Origin: a virus
Virus record (IMG/VR): IMGVR_UViG_3300032242_001412
Location: 1 to 28,053 of that record
Direction: 5' to 3' (one strand)
Length of the DNA: 28,053 bases
Both the position numbers and the translations under genes were made by a program. This document shows positions 26,401-28,053 of the stretch, one piece after another (the stretch's first letter is position 1; the number at the start of each line of letters is the position of its first letter). The notes beneath the pieces were generated by a model. That model did no database searches, had not been told where the DNA came from, and saw only the letters and a program-made list of their open reading frames with translations.

Positions 26401-27866
26401 ATAACATTGCTATTGGGCAGGAATCACAATTTTATACGCAAGGTGATTATAATATTTCAATTGGATATCAATCATTATATAGTGCTTCTACAATTATTGT
26501 AGGTAGTGCAGTATATATAAATAATACTGGTTCATCAAATATTGCTATTGGTTATCAAACATTACATAATAATGTAACGGGAAATTTCAATACTTCAATG
26601 GGATCATCAGCATTATATTCTAATATTGACGGAGCGTATAATACAGCATTAGGTTATCAAGCCATGCGCGACAATACTTCAGGTCCATATAATATTGCTT
26701 TAGGATATCAAGCAATGTTACATAATACAATTGGGGATTCAAATATTGCAATTGGATATCAAGCATTAACAAGTAATGCTACTGGAGTGGCAAACATTGC
26801 TTTTGGTCAAGGTGCTTTGTTATATAGTAATGGTGATTATAATATTGGAATTGGAGACAATACTTTATCTAGTTCTTCTGGTACTCATAATGTTGCTATG
26901 GGATCATTTGCTTTATATTCAAGTTCTGTGGGAATTAACAATGTTGCTATAGGAAACTCAGCAATGCAATATTCTCAAAATAATGAAAATGTTGCTATAG
27001 GATATCAAGCATTAAATACTAATGTGACAGGATATCAAAATGTAGCAATTGGTACAAGATCTATGATTGGAATTTATTCTTCTTCCGGTGCTGGATGTAC
27101 TTTTGTAGGTTGGGAATCTGGATTAAATATAACTAATGGATATTATAATGTAGGAATTGGGCTTCAAGCATTTAAAAATTTAACGACTGGCGCTGATAAT
27201 ACTGCAATTGGTTGTTTTACTGGTCAATATCAGCAGGGCGGTAGTTTCAATACTTATGTGGGATTTGATGCAGGGGCTGCGTCCTCTACTCCAAATATTT
27301 CTCAAGCGGTGGCTTTGGGTCAGAGCGCGGTTTGTCAAGGTACATTATCAACAGCAATAGGTGCTACTGCTGTAGCCTCAGCAAATTATGAATTTGTTTT
27401 GGGAGTAGCGGCAAATAATGTGAGAATACCGGGAACTCTTACTACTTATGGAACAGTAACTTTGCCCGATGTGTATGCTAGAACGGTAGCAACTCCGCAC
27501 ACTGTTTATATTAATAGTGCGGGATTATTAGCAGGAGGCATATCTTCTTCAAGAAAATATAAAAATAATATTCAAATTAAAGATTATTCAATTGATACAT
27601 TAAAAAATATTGAAATTGTTTCGTTCAACTATAAAGAAGATAATTCTCCAGACGTTGGTGTTATTGCTGAACAAATAAATGAAAATGTTCCTGAATTAAA
27701 AGATTTTGTTTTAAAAAATAAAGATGGTGAAATTGAAAGTTTTGCTTATGATCGAATGGTAATGCCACTTGTTGTTTTTGCTCAAAAACAACAAAAACAA
27801 ATTGAATTATTGCAAGAAAAAATAGATAAATTAGAGAAACTTATTTCAGGATCAACGGTGGTATAA
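23463..27866 (+). CDS. Long tail fibre with YadA-like repeats and S74 self-cleaving chaperone
   Basis: This 1467-residue trimeric fibre probably performs host recognition. Two ATGs lie together at 23460 and 23463. AGGTGA at 23453-23458 is 1 and 4 bases away, so 23463 is preferred. Residues about 7-45 resemble the end of a fibronectin III domain (LIPGAKYNVKIVPKN). Residues 80-460 hold shaft repeats (FSVDxxGNLYAQSASITG, TASSGTIGG). Residues 577-638 are an FCCH-like domain. About 690-820 is mixed beta. About 824-1319 contains about 28 NxAIGYQAL-type repeats. From residue 1362 follows an S74 (endosialidase-type) intramolecular chaperone. It has the Ser-Lys pair in SSRKYKNNI (S1362, K1367), VGVIAEQ, and a C-terminal coiled coil (QKQIELLQEKIDKLEK). 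Self-cleavage after trimer folding is expected. Confidence 0.85.
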   Translation: MADNKDLDKLIPGAKYNVKIVPKNLSDVDAHEVSSFNYQFVVPNDWPVGSGSPIPSNQTGKNTYTGPGGTYSSSNMFINKDGIFAYKSGSAILDVNRTVWIDANTGNAYFSGSIVATSGSIGGFTIVSDNLYGYINGKYSGIRPSSFPFYSGANNTFGDGAKFSVDTYGNLYAQSASFAGTLTAPTIITGSITANAASFGFSSNSQLVGGAIYVPNTSSPKFTVDSAGNLVAQSASITGQIVAQSGTIGGYTIRATDLYGGTGTSFVGLSASGTYSIFSGATNSTGSGAKFSVTPAGDLYAQSASIIGGITANSGYIGGTGGWKISTGYITSGAGSGSITLDGANNKIYIGSGSYNNPNTSFYVDGAGQFSLGNKLTFDTSGNLSISGSITASSGTIAGWSVSGQEISKNSTNGTHIALNSGPINPKIYIGQGNHASQDTGFYVDSTGRFSLSNQLYFIPDNGTAQSSSTVASTNINSYQITTTIDNSSGSVLYKGILAMGTDLDVDTYAASVTNTNPAIVVLNKYPLNTNVSSSITFKADNFSQLTVTGKIKGAVESVTPIQSPKLFSTITSASVGADGSVVIFNTTGHSFISGEHLILQGLSASGNLSNLNYSASSGNSYSIISASNSSSFSISIPTSASLIAGNYTPISGSVSIQELTMGLHPSEGYVGTPPTYVDRESWYHDAGIGVRLDKYNWWFTNNQFRVGTDETSFKWDGSKFKVKGGGLYTLEMSVGSSDTNNYFAIYNSNITTLGYGDTYSDTYYDKTNLPFFNNIDTPFYVDATGKFSLGNQLTWNPSTSTLAVKGTINGQFVGFGGPNSGSTNVALGGDSPLFNNNGGIYNIAIGSSALYSNIRGMHNIALGYQSLFSNTNNNGEYNTAIGYQSLFNNTNGQYNTAIGFWSLLNNISGTYNVALGAQTLQYNTTGNANVAIGEQSLFNNTTGYGNIGLGVGTLRDSASGDSSIAIGNNAIGKNLISRYNIAIGQESQFYTQGDYNISIGYQSLYSASTIIVGSAVYINNTGSSNIAIGYQTLHNNVTGNFNTSMGSSALYSNIDGAYNTALGYQAMRDNTSGPYNIALGYQAMLHNTIGDSNIAIGYQALTSNATGVANIAFGQGALLYSNGDYNIGIGDNTLSSSSGTHNVAMGSFALYSSSVGINNVAIGNSAMQYSQNNENVAIGYQALNTNVTGYQNVAIGTRSMIGIYSSSGAGCTFVGWESGLNITNGYYNVGIGLQAFKNLTTGADNTAIGCFTGQYQQGGSFNTYVGFDAGAASSTPNISQAVALGQSAVCQGTLSTAIGATAVASANYEFVLGVAANNVRIPGTLTTYGTVTLPDVYARTVATPHTVYINSAGLLAGGISSSRKYKNNIQIKDYSIDTLKNIEIVSFNYKEDNSPDVGVIAEQINENVPELKDFVLKNKDGEIESFAYDRMVMPLVVFAQKQQKQIELLQEKIDKLEKLISGSTVV
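23760..24840 (+). repeat. Fibre shaft repeats (IGG / FSVDxxGNLYAQSAS type)
   Basis: Four to five imperfect units of roughly 80-100 residues. Each pairs a strand motif such as AKFSVDTYGNLYAQSAS or TSFYVDGAGQFSLGN with ITASSGTIAGW-like or VAQSGTIGGYTI-like turns. A related FYVDATGKFSLGNQL unit recurs at about 25800-25850. Such repeats usually build triple-stranded beta shafts. Confidence 0.7.
25191..25377 (+). repeat. Small beta domain, copy 3 (FCCH-like)
   Basis: Residues about 577-638 of the fibre: NTTGHSFISGEHLILQGLS, then LNYSASSGNSYSII and SSSFSISIP. It aligns along its whole length with copy 2 in the hub protein. Confidence 0.6.
25932..27419 (+). repeat. About 28 tandem YadA/Hep_Hag-like repeats in the fibre
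   Basis: Units of mostly 17 residues follow the pattern YNIAIGYQALxxNTTG. Examples are YNTAIGYQSLFNNTNGQ, ANVAIGEQSLFNNTTGY and SNIAIGYQALTSNATGV. Some neighbouring units are also close at DNA level, for instance GGATATCAATCATTAT near 26050 and 26463 and GGATATCAAGCATTA near 26755 and 27001. The last units (SQAVALGQSAV, LSTAIGATAVA) are closer to the bacterial adhesin form. The repeats predict a trimeric left-handed beta-roll. Confidence 0.8.
27546..27866 (+). other. S74 intramolecular chaperone (auto-cleaved C-terminal domain)
   Basis: The last 106 residues of the fibre. The Ser-x4-Lys dyad of S74 endopeptidases is present (S1362 and K1367 in SSRKYK). It is followed by SIDTLKNIEIVSFNYKED, the conserved VGVIAEQ, YDRMVMPLVVFAQKQQKQI and a terminal coiled coil. 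In this family the domain templates trimer folding and then cuts itself off before the Ser. Confidence 0.85.
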
Positions 27867-27885
27867 TTAAAATGGTGATATTTAC

Positions 27886-28053
27886 ATGAAAGAAATTAAC
27901 TATAATATAGTACAAGGAGATAGTTTTTTGCTATCTTTAACTTATACTGATTCTTCCGGTTCCGCCGTCAATTTGACAGGCGCATCTGCCTATATGGAGG
28001 TAAGAGATATGCCGGGAGGAAGAATTCTTTCTACCACCGCCTCAGGACTTGCA
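27886..28053 (+). CDS. N-terminal part of a further tail protein (partial, runs off the window)
   Basis: An open frame starts at ATG 27886 with GGTGAT (27874-27879) 6 bases upstream and continues 56 codons to the right edge. It begins MKEINYNIVQGDSFLLSLTY, then SSGSAVNLTGASAYMEVRD, then MPGGRILSTTASG. This matches the N-terminal beta domain common in baseplate or tail proteins of the BppU_N kind: a Gly-Asp-x-Phe opening, a strand, NLTG, and a strand ending in a charged turn. The gap after the fibre gene is 19 bases, so it is probably co-transcribed. The rest of the protein is not visible. Confidence 0.65.
   Translation, partial: MKEINYNIVQGDSFLLSLTYTDSSGSAVNLTGASAYMEVRDMPGGRILSTTASGLA

Noticed and set aside
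25932-27419. CRISPR-like array
   Set aside because: The repeats are in frame, protein-coding and imperfect, with no constant repeat and unique spacers.
1-28053. General loss of palindromes, or loss of GATC, GGCC or CCNGG
   Set aside because: These sites are present many times; only AGCT and CCWGG are missing, so the effect is not general.

Overview
This is a contiguous piece of the late (virion) gene block of an AT-rich (about 30% G+C by eye) tailed phage with a long non-contractile tail (siphovirus type). Every convincing gene is on the + strand, most stops and starts overlap by a few bases, and I see no rRNA, tRNA, CRISPR or insertion sequence. The peptidoglycan-cleaving modules inside the tape measure, and the sequence style of the tail tube, tail chaperone and distal tail proteins, point to a Gram-positive host. 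They look most like phages of Actinobacteria, but the host cannot be fixed from this window.

Layout. Positions 1-60 hold the end of an upstream gene. Positions 47-2661 encode the head-to-tail connector set: adaptor, stopper, a neck/tail-completion protein and the tail terminator. Positions 2730-3584 encode the major tail tube protein, followed by a strong intrinsic terminator (3602-3646) and an extended -10 promoter (3654-3662) that restarts transcription. Positions 3690-4321 encode two tail assembly chaperones joined by a -1 ribosomal frameshift on CCCAAAT. Positions 4321-15504 encode a 3727-residue tape measure protein. It carries five copies of a GPGGPxDD/IPAMLSNGEYV linker, two NlpC/P60-like and three lysozyme/transglycosylase-like domains. 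Positions 15504-21376 encode the distal tail protein and a 1595-residue baseplate hub protein. Positions 21419-27866 encode a His/Lys-rich protein of unknown role, a receptor-binding-type protein with carbohydrate-binding-like domains, and a roughly 1467-residue tail fibre. The fibre has about 28 YadA-like repeats and a C-terminal self-cleaving S74 chaperone. A further tail gene runs off the right edge.

How the genes work together. The connector proteins close the filled head. The chaperones load the tape measure, the tube protein polymerises around it, and the terminator protein caps the tail. The distal tail protein and hub close the tip, the fibre and lectin-like proteins bind the cell surface, and the tape-measure enzymes probably open the cell wall during DNA entry.

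The most unusual signal is not a gene. By eye the whole 28 kb contains no AGCT and no CCWGG. All 35 Pro-Gly dipeptides use CCC or CCG for proline, although CCA and CCT dominate elsewhere. This is a strong footprint of selection against two specific sites, most simply explained by host restriction enzymes.
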